Assembly: GCA_902779075.1 (NCBI GenBank)
Contig: CACZAK010000033.1
Span: forward strand, 1 to 34,311
Source: an uncultured bacterium
Lineage (GTDB): Bacteria; Verrucomicrobiota; Kiritimatiellia; RFP12; UBA1067
DNA length: 34,311 bases
Direction of reading: 5' to 3'
The number at the start of each line of letters is the position of its first letter. Within the stretch, counting starts at the first letter, position 1. This document shows positions 7,301 to 16,653 of the stretch, piece after piece. Made by a program: the position numbers and the translations under genes. Under the pieces are notes generated by a model. That model worked only from the letters and a program-made list of their open reading frames with translations. It was not told where the DNA came from and ran no database searches.

Positions 7301-10300
7301 GTGACGCTCCACTGGGGCGGCGGCACGGCGAACGTGCCGGCCCTCGCGGATCCCTCCGCCGTCGTGTTCGCGGGCGACTACATGGGTGTGTGGCACTTCT
7401 CGTCGTTTGCGAGCAACGTCACGCCCGATTCCACCACCAACGCGCTCACGATGACGGCGGGTGGCACCACGGCGAATTTCTCGCTTGCCGCCTCGCCAGT
7501 CGGAACTGCGATGAAGAATGCCGGCAATGGATCAAACTTCACCACGCCGAACAGCCCCAAGTGGCTCCAGTACGTCGATACGAAGCAGTTCACGATGTCC
7601 ACGTGGATCAATACGACCTCAAAGACGAGCAATCAGCGGATGATCACAAGCAAGGGCGCATGGACGGACGCCGGAGGATTTGAGCTTACCTCCAACGGCA
7701 CGGCTGGCAACGGAATCGTGGTCGGAGGCGCAAACAACACGCAAAACAAGTACACGAGCCTTAACAACTACTACAACGCATGGGTCCATGTGGTTGTTAC
7801 GTACGACGGCACGCTCGCGACGGCGCAGATGAAGCTTTACGAGGACGGCGTGCTGAAGGCGACAGCGGACAATGCGGGCTATCTGCTCCAGACGACCTCG
7901 CGACCGCTTACGCTTTTTTCGTCTGGTGGTAGTATTTCGCAGAACAACTTCCCAGGCTACATGGATGAGGTGCGCATCGCGAAGGCCACTCGTTCGGCCG
8001 ACTGGATCAAGGCCGCCTACACGACGATGAAGACGCCCACGGCGTTCGCGACGGCCGGCGCGGTGGAGACCTCCGAGGTGACGCCGTACGACTTCCGCGC
8101 GCTCACGGCGGCGAATACCGTTACGGAGGAGACGGGCGCCTACACCGTGTATGCGGGCGTCGACACGACGCTGACCTATCCGGGCGACGGCTACCTCGTC
8201 GTGGAGGAAGGCAAGAAGGCGACCGTTCCGTCGTGGAACGGCTCGGTCGAGAACCTGGGCTACGTCAAGTACACGGGCAATACGGTCGTCACCGAGGCAC
8301 CGATCTCCGGCACGACGGAATACGCGGGATCCCACATGCTCACGTTCGCGGAGAGCGGACGTCCGCTCGTCTTCTCCGGCAATGTGAAGATCAAGGGCGA
8401 GTATGCGATCCTCCAGTACGTGGACGCGCCCGTGACGGTGACGGGCGGGACGACGACGCTCAGCGGCCTCATGCGCATCGCCGAGCGCAACGCCGACGTC
8501 GGCTTCGGCACGAACTACGGCGCCGTGATGAACGTGACGGGCGGCCTCGTGCAGAGCGACGGCACGGCCACGCTCGACTATTCCGGCTACAGTGCGCGCG
8601 ACATGCAGATCAACATCTCCGGCGGCAGGTTCACGGTCCCGCTGCGTGTCTGGTACAGTACGACCACGGAAGACATGCCGCTCTGCACGGTGAACGTTTC
8701 CGGCACGGGCAACTTCGCGCCCGAGTATCTCGCACAGCGCAACAGCGGGACGATCGCCTTCAATGCGATCTACTTCAACGTTTCGGGGAACGGACGCTTC
8801 ACGGCACCCGCGTCCGTGCCGGAGTGGACGGTTCTCACGTCCGGAGCCGGAACGCCCGTCGTGACGGCGGCGCCCGGCCTGGAGGTCAACTACCTGGGCG
8901 ATGTCGTCGTGGCGTCCGGCACCACGCTCGCGTTCGCGGGCGACGCGGCGGCGAAGCCGTACTTCGCGATGAACTGCGACATCTCCGGCGCGGGCACGAT
9001 CGCTGTGGAGAACGCGATTCTCGACCTGACGGGCGACGTTTCCTTCGCCGACTTCACAGGTTCCCTCACAGTGCGCGACGGCGGCGTGATCATCCTCCCC
9101 GCGGACGAAGTGGCGCCGTTCCCGATCACGCTGGAGGCGGGCGCGCGCGTGATCGCGACGGTGACGGAGACGCCTGACAGCACGGCGGCGTTCCTCGGCG
9201 CGATTGCGTCCCTCCCCGCAAGCGGCACGGCGACGATTGAGCTCGACCTGCCGAACTCCATGCCGGAAGGGGCCGTCTATACGCTTTCCACCTCCGAGCT
9301 TCCCGCCGGCGCGGCGGAGCATCTCGCCGTCGAGTTCGGCGGCGCGGCGGGCGCGACGACGGCAGGCGCGGTCGGCCTCGGCGAGAACGGCGAGGTGACG
9401 GTGACGATCACGGAGAGCGAAAACAAGGGCGGCGCGCTCGTCTGGGCGGGCGCGACGTCCGAGACGGTGACGGCGAGCGAATCCGTCCTCGCCTGGGAAC
9501 GCCTCGGCGGCGACGGCACGAAGCTGCCGTTCTATCCGAACTTGCCGCTCCTCTTCAACGACACCGCCGCGCTCAAGACGGTTCAGGTGGCGGACGCCGT
9601 GAAGACGGGCCCCGTCACGTTCGACGCGGCTGGGGACTACACGCTGCGCGGCGCGGCGAAGATCGACGCGACGACGGTGGAGAAGAAGGGCGCGGGCACG
9701 CTCGAGGTCAACGGCGCGGGATTCGCCGCGCCGGAGACGGTGACGGTGAAGAGCGGCGTCCTGAAGCTCGGCGACGGCGCAACGATGGATTCCGTCGGCA
9801 ACAAGGACACGCGCATCGTGGTCAAGGACGGCGCGACCATCGACCTCAACACGAAGCTCTCCACTTCCAACGACAAGGGACGCGGCGCGGTGCTGCAGAA
9901 CACGATCGTCGAGATCAGCGGCACGGGCGTCGATGGACGCGGCGCGATCACGGACGAGAGCGGGGAGTATGCCGACATCTGGCATAATCAGCTGGGGCGC
10001 GTGGTCGTGTCGTCCAACGCGACGATTGCCGGCACGAGCCGCATCGACCTTCGCAAGCCGGACAACGCGACATACGAGGGCAACACGTCGCTCACTGGCG
10101 CGGACGACGTCACGCTCACAATCGCGACGCACGTGCCGGAGGACGCGAACTGCGGACTGAACTTCAACAACTCCGATGTGGCGATCGGAAGGATCGAGCT
10201 TGCAGAGGGCGGCATGGTCGGCTTTGAGGCTGCAACGACGCTCAACGTGCCGCACGGCATCGAGATGAAGTCCAACTCGCGCATCCACTACTGGGCGTCG

Positions 10301-13153
10301 TCGGGCACGAAGGCCGCGATCACCGTGACGGGCACGGGCGCGGGGCTCAAGGCGTCCTCGAACGACGAGAACATCCAGGACAAGCCCGTGACAATTCAGG
10401 AGGGCGCGTCGCTCGACCTTCGCGGCGACAAGGCGCTCACCTACTCCGCCGCGTTCACGAACGAAGGCGCGGTGACGGTCTCGGGCGGCACGCACAAGAT
10501 CACGGGCACGGAACTCGCGGGCGAAGGCACGTTCGCCGTGAGCGCGGGCGATTTGCAGTTCAACCCCGCGGCGGCGTCCGGCGCGCTGAACCTTTCCGTC
10601 TCCGGCGGCTCGGCGCACGTGGGCGCGGCGGCGGACTGGTCCGCCGTTCCAATGACGCTTGCGATGACGGGCGGCACGTTCTGGTGGGGCATGGGCGAAG
10701 CGGCGGGCTTCCCGAACGTCACGAGCCTCGACGCCTCCGGCATCACGAGCGGCCTGATCGATTTCCACTCCGGTGCAGCGAGCGCGACGGTTCCGGCGCA
10801 ATTCGCGTCGGCAAACCCGAACGACATCAAATTCTACAACAGCGCCGACAACCAGACGATCACGATCCCGGCGGGCAACTGGACGGTCAAGTCGCGCATC
10901 GGCGTGGCCAACGGATCCTACCCGGGCCACCTGATATTCGGCAACGGCGCGAACGTCTCCGCCAACAACCTCGCGCTCGCGATCGACAGCTCCGCGCCGA
11001 AGACCGCGATTGTGGAGGTCGGCCCCGGCTCGACGCTCACGCTCTCCGACTACGCGCGCATCGGCGAGTACAGCGGCGCGTCGGAGTACTGGCACGAGGT
11101 GATCGTGAACGGCGGCACGTTCAGCTGCGCGAACGTCTTTGCGGTCGCCTACGACAGCCCGCTCTGCTACGCGACGCTCTCCAGCGGACGCATGAGCGTG
11201 GGCGGTTTGAACGTGCGCTCGCGCACGAATTACATCTATGACAACAGCGACGAGCGCTTCACGATGACGGGCGGCGAGCTCGACCTCGGCGCGAGCGGCC
11301 TCACGACGGCGCGCATGAAGTACAACAACACGCACGCGAACCTGCAGGGCGGCCTCTACAAGGCGACCGCGAACCACAGCGTCGGGTACTACGGCATGCT
11401 CGTCGCGACGGGCGAGGACATGGACGACCCCGGCGAGCTGACGATCGACCTGAACGGCAAGACCGTCACGCATGGCAACACGCCGCACTTCGGCTCGTCG
11501 GCGGTGACGCTCACGGGCGAGGGCTCCTACGTGACGTCGAGCGACTGGCAGGGCATTGTGAAGGGCAAGTGGACGGTCGATACCGCCGCGAGCGCGACCG
11601 TGAACCTCACGGGCTTCGCCGGCTTCGCGGGCGGCCTCGAGCTGAAGGACGGCACGTCCGCGTCGCTCGGCATCTCCGGCGAGAGCGCGGTGGAGTATGT
11701 GGCGCTTCGTGGGTACGGAAGTTCGGATGCCGGCTATACTTACGTCACGAACAACGGCGCGATGCCGTCCGTCGCGTCCCATCTGAAGATGCTCTGCAGA
11801 AGCTTCACCAGCAACCAGGCGCCGCTGAATTCGAGCGCGTTCGCCGCACGCGGCCAGTTCTACGTCGATGAGGACGATGCGGGCACGTGGACGTTCGCCG
11901 GCAACTTCGACGACCAGGTGGCACTCTGGGTGGACGGCGTGAGGGTGTTCTACAACGCTTCGTACAATTCCGTGGCCACCGCCCAGGCAGAGATGACTGC
12001 CGGCTGGCATGATTTTGTCCTTGTGACATACGACGGCACTGGTTCGCAGGGACCATACGTGAGCGACTGGAAGTCGAACGCGATGTGCCTTGGCTGGAAG
12101 AAGGGCACGAGCACCTCGAAGGCGGCGGCGGACTACAACCGCTTCGACACCTCGACGCTGAGGATGCGCGTGAAGAAGCCGATCACCACCGACGGCGTGA
12201 CGGTGGAGCGCGTGGCGGGTAACTACTCAAACCTCGACACCCTCCGCGCGCGTACCAACTGGTCGCCGCTCTGGGTGACGAACTCGCTTCAGAAGGTGCT
12301 GAACACGAAGATCGCGCAGCAGCAGACGTCTTCGGTGCGCTTTACTGGCGGGTTCCTCGTCGGAGAGTCAGACGCGGGCGAATGGAAGCTCTACGGGTCG
12401 TGGGACGACCGGATCATCGTGAAGTTCGACGGCGTGGAGGTGCTGAACAACACGGCGTACAATGTGCTTGCGACAAGCACCGTGAAGATGACGCCCGGCT
12501 GGCACTCTTACGAGATCCGCGTCGGCGACGGAACGGGTGGATACGGACCCGACGCCGCCAACCTCAACAGCGGCTACGGCCTCGCCGTGATGCGTCCGGG
12601 CGACACGGCGAAGCAGCCGTTCGACGAGCGCACGTTCACGCTCACGACGAAGGCGCTCGTGGCGCAGATGGCGGAGAGGCCCGGCCTCGGCGGCGTGACG
12701 ACGGTCGGCGCGGGCGCGACGCTCTCGAACGGCAGCCCATGGTCCGGCGCGAACCTCAACGGACGCTTCTGCCCGATCTACGGCACGCTGAAGGGCAGCG
12801 GCACGCTCTCGGGCCCGTATCGCTTCACCGGCGACGACAACAGCTGGGAGGTGACGGACGCGGCCGCGAATAATGCGACGCTCCCGTGCGTCAACTTCAG
12901 CGATGCGACCCCCGCCACATTCGCGGGTCTGAAGTCGCTCAGCGTTCTGTTCGACGCGAAACCCTCGCGTCGCACCTACTACCTCACCGGCGCGGTCACC
13001 GGCCTGACCGACGCCGATCTCCCCGCCGCGACGCTCACGGTGAAGGATGCTGACGACCGCGACTATTCCGCGAACTTCACGCTCATGGTGCAGAACGGCC
13101 GCCTTGCGCTCTCCAACTCCAGGCCCGCCGGCACGTTCATCATCGTGCGGTAG
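4382..13153 (+). CDS. Giant exported LamG/DUF2341/PA14-like passenger-repeat protein
   Basis: This 2923-residue protein probably acts in adhesion or glycan binding at the cell surface (inferred). The start at ATG 4382 has AGAGGA 6 bases upstream. Residues 1-36 form a signal peptide (FAWVGALALAAGGVLPVLA, then GQ). Order: LamG-like jelly roll about 48-255 ending in a typical DYRVYQRILTAAELSALHAG block; passenger-like 'WTAG-GDFSTAANW' unit near 397; DUF2341-type domain from about 890 (ITFTGY...FPALIKLP...IPHEID); second LamG about 1000-1220 (GVWHF...DEVRIAKATRSADWI); a long beta-helix with passenger-associated repeats such as KKGAGTLEV near 1766; two PA14-like domains about 2439-2560 and 2608-2734 (WTFAGNFDDQVALWVDGVRV and WKLYGSWDDRIIVKFDGVEV). 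It ends SRPAGTFIIVR with no beta-barrel and no sorting motif I know. Codons are strongly GC-ending. No catalytic residues recognised. Confidence 0.9.
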   Translation: MEKLICNAPWGKAITSRFAWVGALALAAGGVLPVLAGQEAIHLEHPRVWYAFDNTNNVQASSGAANLTFTNAGATFEKVSDDDWAITSVSGQCPYGTGFPCGDGSWTIVMRAKTVADANRIVLGTQSITAGNRGLVMYTAGGDKVRFSVIENFVNFEATLEISVTDAATAYHDYAISLDAADRRVHVSVDGVDRGSIPHPHYNKSNTSFQFFSMNGGPGDSGLSNGEGCAIADYRVYQRILTAAELSALHAGRTPVPVHGGFLPGYDVTVWRNTQLKDIVRIRARTGGSSIGKEWAVPFYATHTPEVYDVQMQYIQDPRYNKVMWAHFTQDGDDVKAKMNKVGYLEPNSYGNYGVKGTVANDFSINWVNNNTTAIGNQTAGYGLYQLTADTLYDEGAAVWTAGAGDFSTAANWKDGRAAEAGRNVSFVTGSGTVQNDLAAGTAFGRLAFGVESGSWTLAGNAATFAEVVNASTNAQTIAFPMAYAGDFKPETLGTLTFTNLTVGGTFQPVGVGDVEFSGETAIETADVRYNVRTWDNPARYPLTSTGWTASKGYGTSQKKQIHLLRTLPGGHTEIGYLQTALTAQRIHATILDGDFTVRDAVALGSDALFVVTNGTTTLLSPLAPTSTLGVNAYAIVHAGAALKAPAFNAGTGMFLLVDGVTDCDTASATGVMRIRWNGTLNTDLISGSGSVELDGTTIGPLEGPLAIAMPVTCVAGSSLVTGVVFRTSAKDGSASVVSQTAALTQNAAVPVSVIGGGRYEYAVGGAFTGIAPFTVGAGTTADFTACSSAHFTNTVSLVDGATLALPEWNGSAIFDIAPELPASGRAVVTIRPDAALEAGDYTLVSGGMAADALDHLDVRLAGANASRFGVTLSVVDGALKASVTRRAGGAMSARITFTGYVGADTLTDFPALIKLPEGVPGFAYADAAADGADIYFTDASGNRIPHEIDTWNASGDSLVWVRVPTLADATSYVTLHWGGGTANVPALADPSAVVFAGDYMGVWHFSSFASNVTPDSTTNALTMTAGGTTANFSLAASPVGTAMKNAGNGSNFTTPNSPKWLQYVDTKQFTMSTWINTTSKTSNQRMITSKGAWTDAGGFELTSNGTAGNGIVVGGANNTQNKYTSLNNYYNAWVHVVVTYDGTLATAQMKLYEDGVLKATADNAGYLLQTTSRPLTLFSSGGSISQNNFPGYMDEVRIAKATRSADWIKAAYTTMKTPTAFATAGAVETSEVTPYDFRALTAANTVTEETGAYTVYAGVDTTLTYPGDGYLVVEEGKKATVPSWNGSVENLGYVKYTGNTVVTEAPISGTTEYAGSHMLTFAESGRPLVFSGNVKIKGEYAILQYVDAPVTVTGGTTTLSGLMRIAERNADVGFGTNYGAVMNVTGGLVQSDGTATLDYSGYSARDMQINISGGRFTVPLRVWYSTTTEDMPLCTVNVSGTGNFAPEYLAQRNSGTIAFNAIYFNVSGNGRFTAPASVPEWTVLTSGAGTPVVTAAPGLEVNYLGDVVVASGTTLAFAGDAAAKPYFAMNCDISGAGTIAVENAILDLTGDVSFADFTGSLTVRDGGVIILPADEVAPFPITLEAGARVIATVTETPDSTAAFLGAIASLPASGTATIELDLPNSMPEGAVYTLSTSELPAGAAEHLAVEFGGAAGATTAGAVGLGENGEVTVTITESENKGGALVWAGATSETVTASESVLAWERLGGDGTKLPFYPNLPLLFNDTAALKTVQVADAVKTGPVTFDAAGDYTLRGAAKIDATTVEKKGAGTLEVNGAGFAAPETVTVKSGVLKLGDGATMDSVGNKDTRIVVKDGATIDLNTKLSTSNDKGRGAVLQNTIVEISGTGVDGRGAITDESGEYADIWHNQLGRVVVSSNATIAGTSRIDLRKPDNATYEGNTSLTGADDVTLTIATHVPEDANCGLNFNNSDVAIGRIELAEGGMVGFEAATTLNVPHGIEMKSNSRIHYWASSGTKAAITVTGTGAGLKASSNDENIQDKPVTIQEGASLDLRGDKALTYSAAFTNEGAVTVSGGTHKITGTELAGEGTFAVSAGDLQFNPAAASGALNLSVSGGSAHVGAAADWSAVPMTLAMTGGTFWWGMGEAAGFPNVTSLDASGITSGLIDFHSGAASATVPAQFASANPNDIKFYNSADNQTITIPAGNWTVKSRIGVANGSYPGHLIFGNGANVSANNLALAIDSSAPKTAIVEVGPGSTLTLSDYARIGEYSGASEYWHEVIVNGGTFSCANVFAVAYDSPLCYATLSSGRMSVGGLNVRSRTNYIYDNSDERFTMTGGELDLGASGLTTARMKYNNTHANLQGGLYKATANHSVGYYGMLVATGEDMDDPGELTIDLNGKTVTHGNTPHFGSSAVTLTGEGSYVTSSDWQGIVKGKWTVDTAASATVNLTGFAGFAGGLELKDGTSASLGISGESAVEYVALRGYGSSDAGYTYVTNNGAMPSVASHLKMLCRSFTSNQAPLNSSAFAARGQFYVDEDDAGTWTFAGNFDDQVALWVDGVRVFYNASYNSVATAQAEMTAGWHDFVLVTYDGTGSQGPYVSDWKSNAMCLGWKKGTSTSKAAADYNRFDTSTLRMRVKKPITTDGVTVERVAGNYSNLDTLRARTNWSPLWVTNSLQKVLNTKIAQQQTSSVRFTGGFLVGESDAGEWKLYGSWDDRIIVKFDGVEVLNNTAYNVLATSTVKMTPGWHSYEIRVGDGTGGYGPDAANLNSGYGLAVMRPGDTAKQPFDERTFTLTTKALVAQMAERPGLGGVTTVGAGATLSNGSPWSGANLNGRFCPIYGTLKGSGTLSGPYRFTGDDNSWEVTDAAANNATLPCVNFSDATPATFAGLKSLSVLFDAKPSRRTYYLTGAVTGLTDADLPAATLTVKDADDRDYSANFTLMVQNGRLALSNSRPAGTFIIVR

Positions 13154-13157
13154 GGCT

Positions 13158-13198
13158 ATTTTCGGCTTGCGGGCGGAGGTGGAGAAGTAGCCGACAAT
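13158..13198 (+). promoter_or_regulatory. Shared surface-gene element, copy 2
   Basis: The 19-bp element recurs exactly at 13158-13176, five bases after the preceding stop codon. TTGCGG is at 13167-13172, but the best -10 candidate (GACAAT, 13193-13198) is weak and 20 bases away. The gene may have its own weak promoter or be read through from upstream. Confidence 0.35.
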
Positions 13199-13252
13199 GT
13201 GCGGCGTATATGCCGAAAGTCAGACATCGCAACTGAATAGGAGAAGTAAAAC

Positions 13253-16200
13253 ATGAAGAACATCATCCGTTCCGCGTTCGCCGTGTTCGCCTTCGCCGCC
13301 ACGGCGCTGGCCGAAAGCATGCCGCTGGGGGCCTTCGACACCTGTCAAGGAGGCGATCTTACCATTCACGTGTCGGGCTGGGCCTACGATCCCGACGCCT
13401 CGTCGCAGTCCATCGACGTCTTCGTCAACATCTACACCGACTCGGCCTGCGCGAGCCTGCACTCCTTCCCCAGATTGACGGCCAATGTGTCGAGGCCCGA
13501 CGTGAATCAGGCGAAGGGCATCACGGGCAACCACGGCTTCAACGCCGACATCTCCGTCCCCGCCGGAACCTACTGGGTGCAGATAATGGCCATCGACAAG
13601 ACCGCCAACCTCCCCTACGAGATCAGCCAACAGGTCGGCCCGACGCGAAGCACCACCGTGCTGCCTGCACTCCCTGGCTCCGGAACCGCCGCCGATCCCT
13701 ACCGCATCTCCTCCGTCGCCAACTGGAACGCCTTTGCCACGAGAGTCAACGCCGGCGCCGGTTCCAGCGCCCGCTATCGCCTTGACGCCGACATCGGCCC
13801 CGTCACAAGCACCGTCGGCACCCAGGACCATCCCTTCCGCGGCACCTTCGACGGTTCCGGCCACACGCTGACCGTCTCGTTGAGCGGCACGGAAACCTAC
13901 CTCGCGCCGTTCTCCGCCATCGGCGGGGCGACGATCGGCAACCTCGTGGTCGCCGGCTCGGTGGCGGGCGGCATGCACTGCTCCGGTCTTGTCGGCATCA
14001 TCGTCGACGGCGCGAGCGTGATCGAGAACTGCGAGGTCGAGGCCGCGATCTCATCTTCGCGTTCCCACTTCGGCGGCTTCATCGGCCACAGCATCACGAA
14101 CGCGGTGACGTTGCGCGGGTGCGTGTTCTCCGGCAGCATCTCCGGCGGAACCTACGTCGCCACGTTCCATGGCTGGAGCGACGACGGGGCGACGACGACG
14201 CTCATCGACTGCCTCGACGTGAGCGGAAGCGACCAGCCCATCGGGCGTGGCAATGATGCCGCATGTGTCTCCAACACGTATTATTTTGCATCCAAGGATT
14301 TCAGCAACGGAGAGCGTCTGTGGAGCGCCGCCAAGCGCGGCAAGCAGGCCTACACCGTGACGGAAGGCGAATACGTGGCGATCGACTTCGGCACACCTGC
14401 CGCGACCTACGGCACAACTGGCATCGTCGCCTACCCGACGGGCATGGACCGCAACAGCACGTTCTTCGCCGGACAGGGCGATGTCCTCCCGCTGGACCTT
14501 GTCGCCGCCCCGCCGTTCGACATGACGCTGGACACCTACGTTGCCAGCGCCGGAACCCTCTCGCGGAGCGGGAGCGCTTGGACGCTGACGATGCCCGGCG
14601 GACCCGTCGTCGTGGGCGCGAGCATGACGGCGGCCGTTGCGCGTAACAAGGTCCAGCTCTGGGCGGGCGGGCCGTACTGGGCCGAGACGAACGTCGGCGC
14701 CGACGAGCCGTGGGAGACCGGTCTCTCCTTCTGGTGGGGCGACACCGTCGGCTACCGCCGCGAAAACGGCGTCTGGGCGGCCAGCGACGGATTGTCTTCC
14801 GATTTCTCCTTCGCTGATGCAAACACGCCAACCTACGGCAAGGGCCACGCCACCTTGCAGAGCGAAGGGTGGATCACGGCGGACGGCGTCCTTGAGCCGG
14901 CATACGACGCGGCGCATATCAAGTGGGGCGGTTCCTGGCGCATGCCGACGGACCAGGAACTGATCGACCTCACCACTAGCTGCGACTGGACGTGGACGAC
15001 GACGAACGGCGTCAGCGGCTTCGTCGTGCGCGGGCGCGGCAACTTCGCCAGCGCCAGCATCTTCCTCCCCTGCACCGGCAACGGCGCCGGAACTGCGCTC
15101 AACAATTCCGGTTCGCACGGCCGCTACTGGTCGTCCGTCCTGCTCTCGGGCGACTCCGGCTCGTGGGGCCTCGGCTTCGATGTGGGTGGCGCCTCCGCGG
15201 GCTACAGCGACCGCTACCTCGGGCAGTTCGTTCGTCCCGTCAAGACGTTGCCCGCTGCGATTACGGTTTCGTTCAACGCCAACGGCGGCTCCGAGTCGCT
15301 GCCGACGCAGTCCTGCATTCCGGGAGAGGCTTACGGTTCCCTGCCAACCGCGACGCGCACGGGCTACGTGTTTGCGGGCTGGTTCACGGATGGGAGAGGC
15401 GGCACGCAGGTGACGACGGCCTCCCTCGTTCCCGCATCGGCCACCACGCTCTACGCGCACTGGACGTCGGACGGCACACACAACAAGGTCCAGCTCTGGG
15501 CGGACGGGCCGCATTGGGCCGAGACGAACATCGGCGCCGACGAGCCGTGGGACTACGGCTACTACTTCTGGTGGGGCGACACCGTCGGCTACAGGCGCGA
15601 AAACAACGCCTGGGTCGCAAGCGACGGGTCGTCGTCGGCCTTCTCGTTCAATTCCGGCTGCGCACGGACCTACGAAAAACACCCCGCCACCCTTCGGAAC
15701 GAAGGGTGGATCACGGCGGACGGCGTTCTCGCGCCGGCGCACGACGCGGCGCATGTGCAGTGGGGCGGCTACTGGCGCATGCCGACCGATCAGGAACTGT
15801 CCGATCTTGTCAACAACTGCGACTGGACGCGGACGACGATCAACGGCATCAACGGCTACGTCGTGCGGGGACGCGGCAATTTCGCGGACTCCAGCATCTT
15901 CCTCCCGCTCGCCGGCCGCGGCTACGGGACTTCCCTCGACTACCCCGGCACGGACGGAGACTACTGGTCGTCCGTCCCGCTTGCGGGCAATTCCGGCAAC
16001 GCCTGGTACCTCGCCTTGTATTCCGGCAACCAAGGTACGGAAAACATCTACCGCTTCCGCGGGCAGACCATTCGTCCCGTCTGGCTGCCATTCGACCTTT
16101 CGACGCTGACCGCCGACTACACGGCGGAGGACGGCGACGTGCTGGCGGGGACAACGAGATACAAGGTGTCGGTTCCCGCCGGGGCGACGGTGACGATCAA

Positions 16201-16525
16201 CGGCGTTGCGGTCACGGGCGTGGGTGGGGCTACAGTCCCCGCGCCCGCGTTCGCGGCGGGCGGCGAGGCGGTCACGACGAAGTTCGAGCGTGGCGCGGGC
16301 GACACGTGGGTCATCACGGCCTTCGCGGAACTTGACAACGACGCCATCGGCGCGGACGTACCGGACGATGCGATCACGGTCTATCGCGGCGACGCCGTGA
16401 GTGGCGTCACGAACGCCGTTGCGCCGACGATCACGGGGAAGAAGAGCGCCGTCAAGGTCGAGATGACCGTTGACGCCCCCGCCAACGCCCCCCAGCAGTT
16501 CTTCAAGGTCAAGGTCGGGGAATAA
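13253..16525 (+). CDS. Exported protein with two FISUMP domains and an InlB B-repeat
   Basis: This 1090-residue protein is predicted to be secreted or surface-exposed. ATG 13253 has AGGAGA 8 bases upstream, and residues 1-20 form a signal peptide (ending AATALA, then ES). Residues about 21-120 form a beta domain with a GWAYDPD signature. About 140-310 is Gly-rich with GLUG-like repeats (IGNLVVAGSVAGG, SGLVG). Two FISUMP-type domains (Fibrobacter succinogenes major paralogous family) lie at about 464-665 and 744-945, each with NKVQLWA-GP-WAETN, WRMPTDQEL, RGRGNF and YWSS. Between them, about 669-739, is an InlB/Listeria-Bacteroides B-repeat (VSFNANGG...GYVFAGWFTD...TLYAHWT). The C-terminus ends FFKVKVGE with no membrane anchor. 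The two FISUMP copies are also similar as DNA, indicating internal duplication. FISUMP function is not established; a lectin-like or other binding role is inference. Confidence 0.9.
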   Translation: MKNIIRSAFAVFAFAATALAESMPLGAFDTCQGGDLTIHVSGWAYDPDASSQSIDVFVNIYTDSACASLHSFPRLTANVSRPDVNQAKGITGNHGFNADISVPAGTYWVQIMAIDKTANLPYEISQQVGPTRSTTVLPALPGSGTAADPYRISSVANWNAFATRVNAGAGSSARYRLDADIGPVTSTVGTQDHPFRGTFDGSGHTLTVSLSGTETYLAPFSAIGGATIGNLVVAGSVAGGMHCSGLVGIIVDGASVIENCEVEAAISSSRSHFGGFIGHSITNAVTLRGCVFSGSISGGTYVATFHGWSDDGATTTLIDCLDVSGSDQPIGRGNDAACVSNTYYFASKDFSNGERLWSAAKRGKQAYTVTEGEYVAIDFGTPAATYGTTGIVAYPTGMDRNSTFFAGQGDVLPLDLVAAPPFDMTLDTYVASAGTLSRSGSAWTLTMPGGPVVVGASMTAAVARNKVQLWAGGPYWAETNVGADEPWETGLSFWWGDTVGYRRENGVWAASDGLSSDFSFADANTPTYGKGHATLQSEGWITADGVLEPAYDAAHIKWGGSWRMPTDQELIDLTTSCDWTWTTTNGVSGFVVRGRGNFASASIFLPCTGNGAGTALNNSGSHGRYWSSVLLSGDSGSWGLGFDVGGASAGYSDRYLGQFVRPVKTLPAAITVSFNANGGSESLPTQSCIPGEAYGSLPTATRTGYVFAGWFTDGRGGTQVTTASLVPASATTLYAHWTSDGTHNKVQLWADGPHWAETNIGADEPWDYGYYFWWGDTVGYRRENNAWVASDGSSSAFSFNSGCARTYEKHPATLRNEGWITADGVLAPAHDAAHVQWGGYWRMPTDQELSDLVNNCDWTRTTINGINGYVVRGRGNFADSSIFLPLAGRGYGTSLDYPGTDGDYWSSVPLAGNSGNAWYLALYSGNQGTENIYRFRGQTIRPVWLPFDLSTLTADYTAEDGDVLAGTTRYKVSVPAGATVTINGVAVTGVGGATVPAPAFAAGGEAVTTKFERGAGDTWVITAFAELDNDAIGADVPDDAITVYRGDAVSGVTNAVAPTITGKKSAVKVEMTVDAPANAPQQFFKVKVGE
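14645..15240 (+). repeat. Internal direct repeat, FISUMP copy 1
   Basis: About 600 bp, beginning AACAAGGTCCAGCTCTGGGC and ending TTCGTCCCGT, recurs at 15482-16080 in the same frame. Similarity is highest at the two ends and around the WRMPTDQEL codons. Confidence 0.7.
15482..16080 (+). repeat. Internal direct repeat, FISUMP copy 2
   Basis: Second copy of the FISUMP-coding repeat, offset by about 837-840 bp from copy 1. It differs by at least one codon-length indel and many substitutions in the central variable part. Confidence 0.7.
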
Positions 16526-16586
16526 ATAGGCGGCCTTGCCACACTCAGGTTTCGGTATTTTCGGTTGGCGAAATCGTTTTTGGGGG

Positions 16587-16616
16587 TTGTCAATCGTCAT
16601 CGTTTTGTGCTACAAT
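16587..16616 (+). promoter_or_regulatory. Sigma70-type promoter for the 1750-aa surface gene
   Basis: TTGTCA (16587-16592), an 18-base spacer and TACAAT (16611-16616) are close to consensus, predicting a start near 16623 and a leader of about 30 bases. A degenerate version of the shared element (TATTTTCGGTTGGCG) lies just upstream at about 16556. Confidence 0.6.
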
Positions 16617-16653
16617 AGTTGCCGTTGTCAAAAAAATAATAGGAGCAACGGCA

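Noticed and set aside
7619..12010. Minus-strand open frame of 1463 codons antisense to the giant gene
   Set aside because: Its Arg/Val/His/Ala-rich composition is the mirror of GC-ending codons on the plus strand; it has no domains, signal peptide or Shine-Dalgarno, and the plus frame has clear domains.
14645..16080. CRISPR or tandem-repeat array in the FISUMP gene
   Set aside because: There are only two long in-frame coding copies with one intervening domain; no short regularly spaced repeats.
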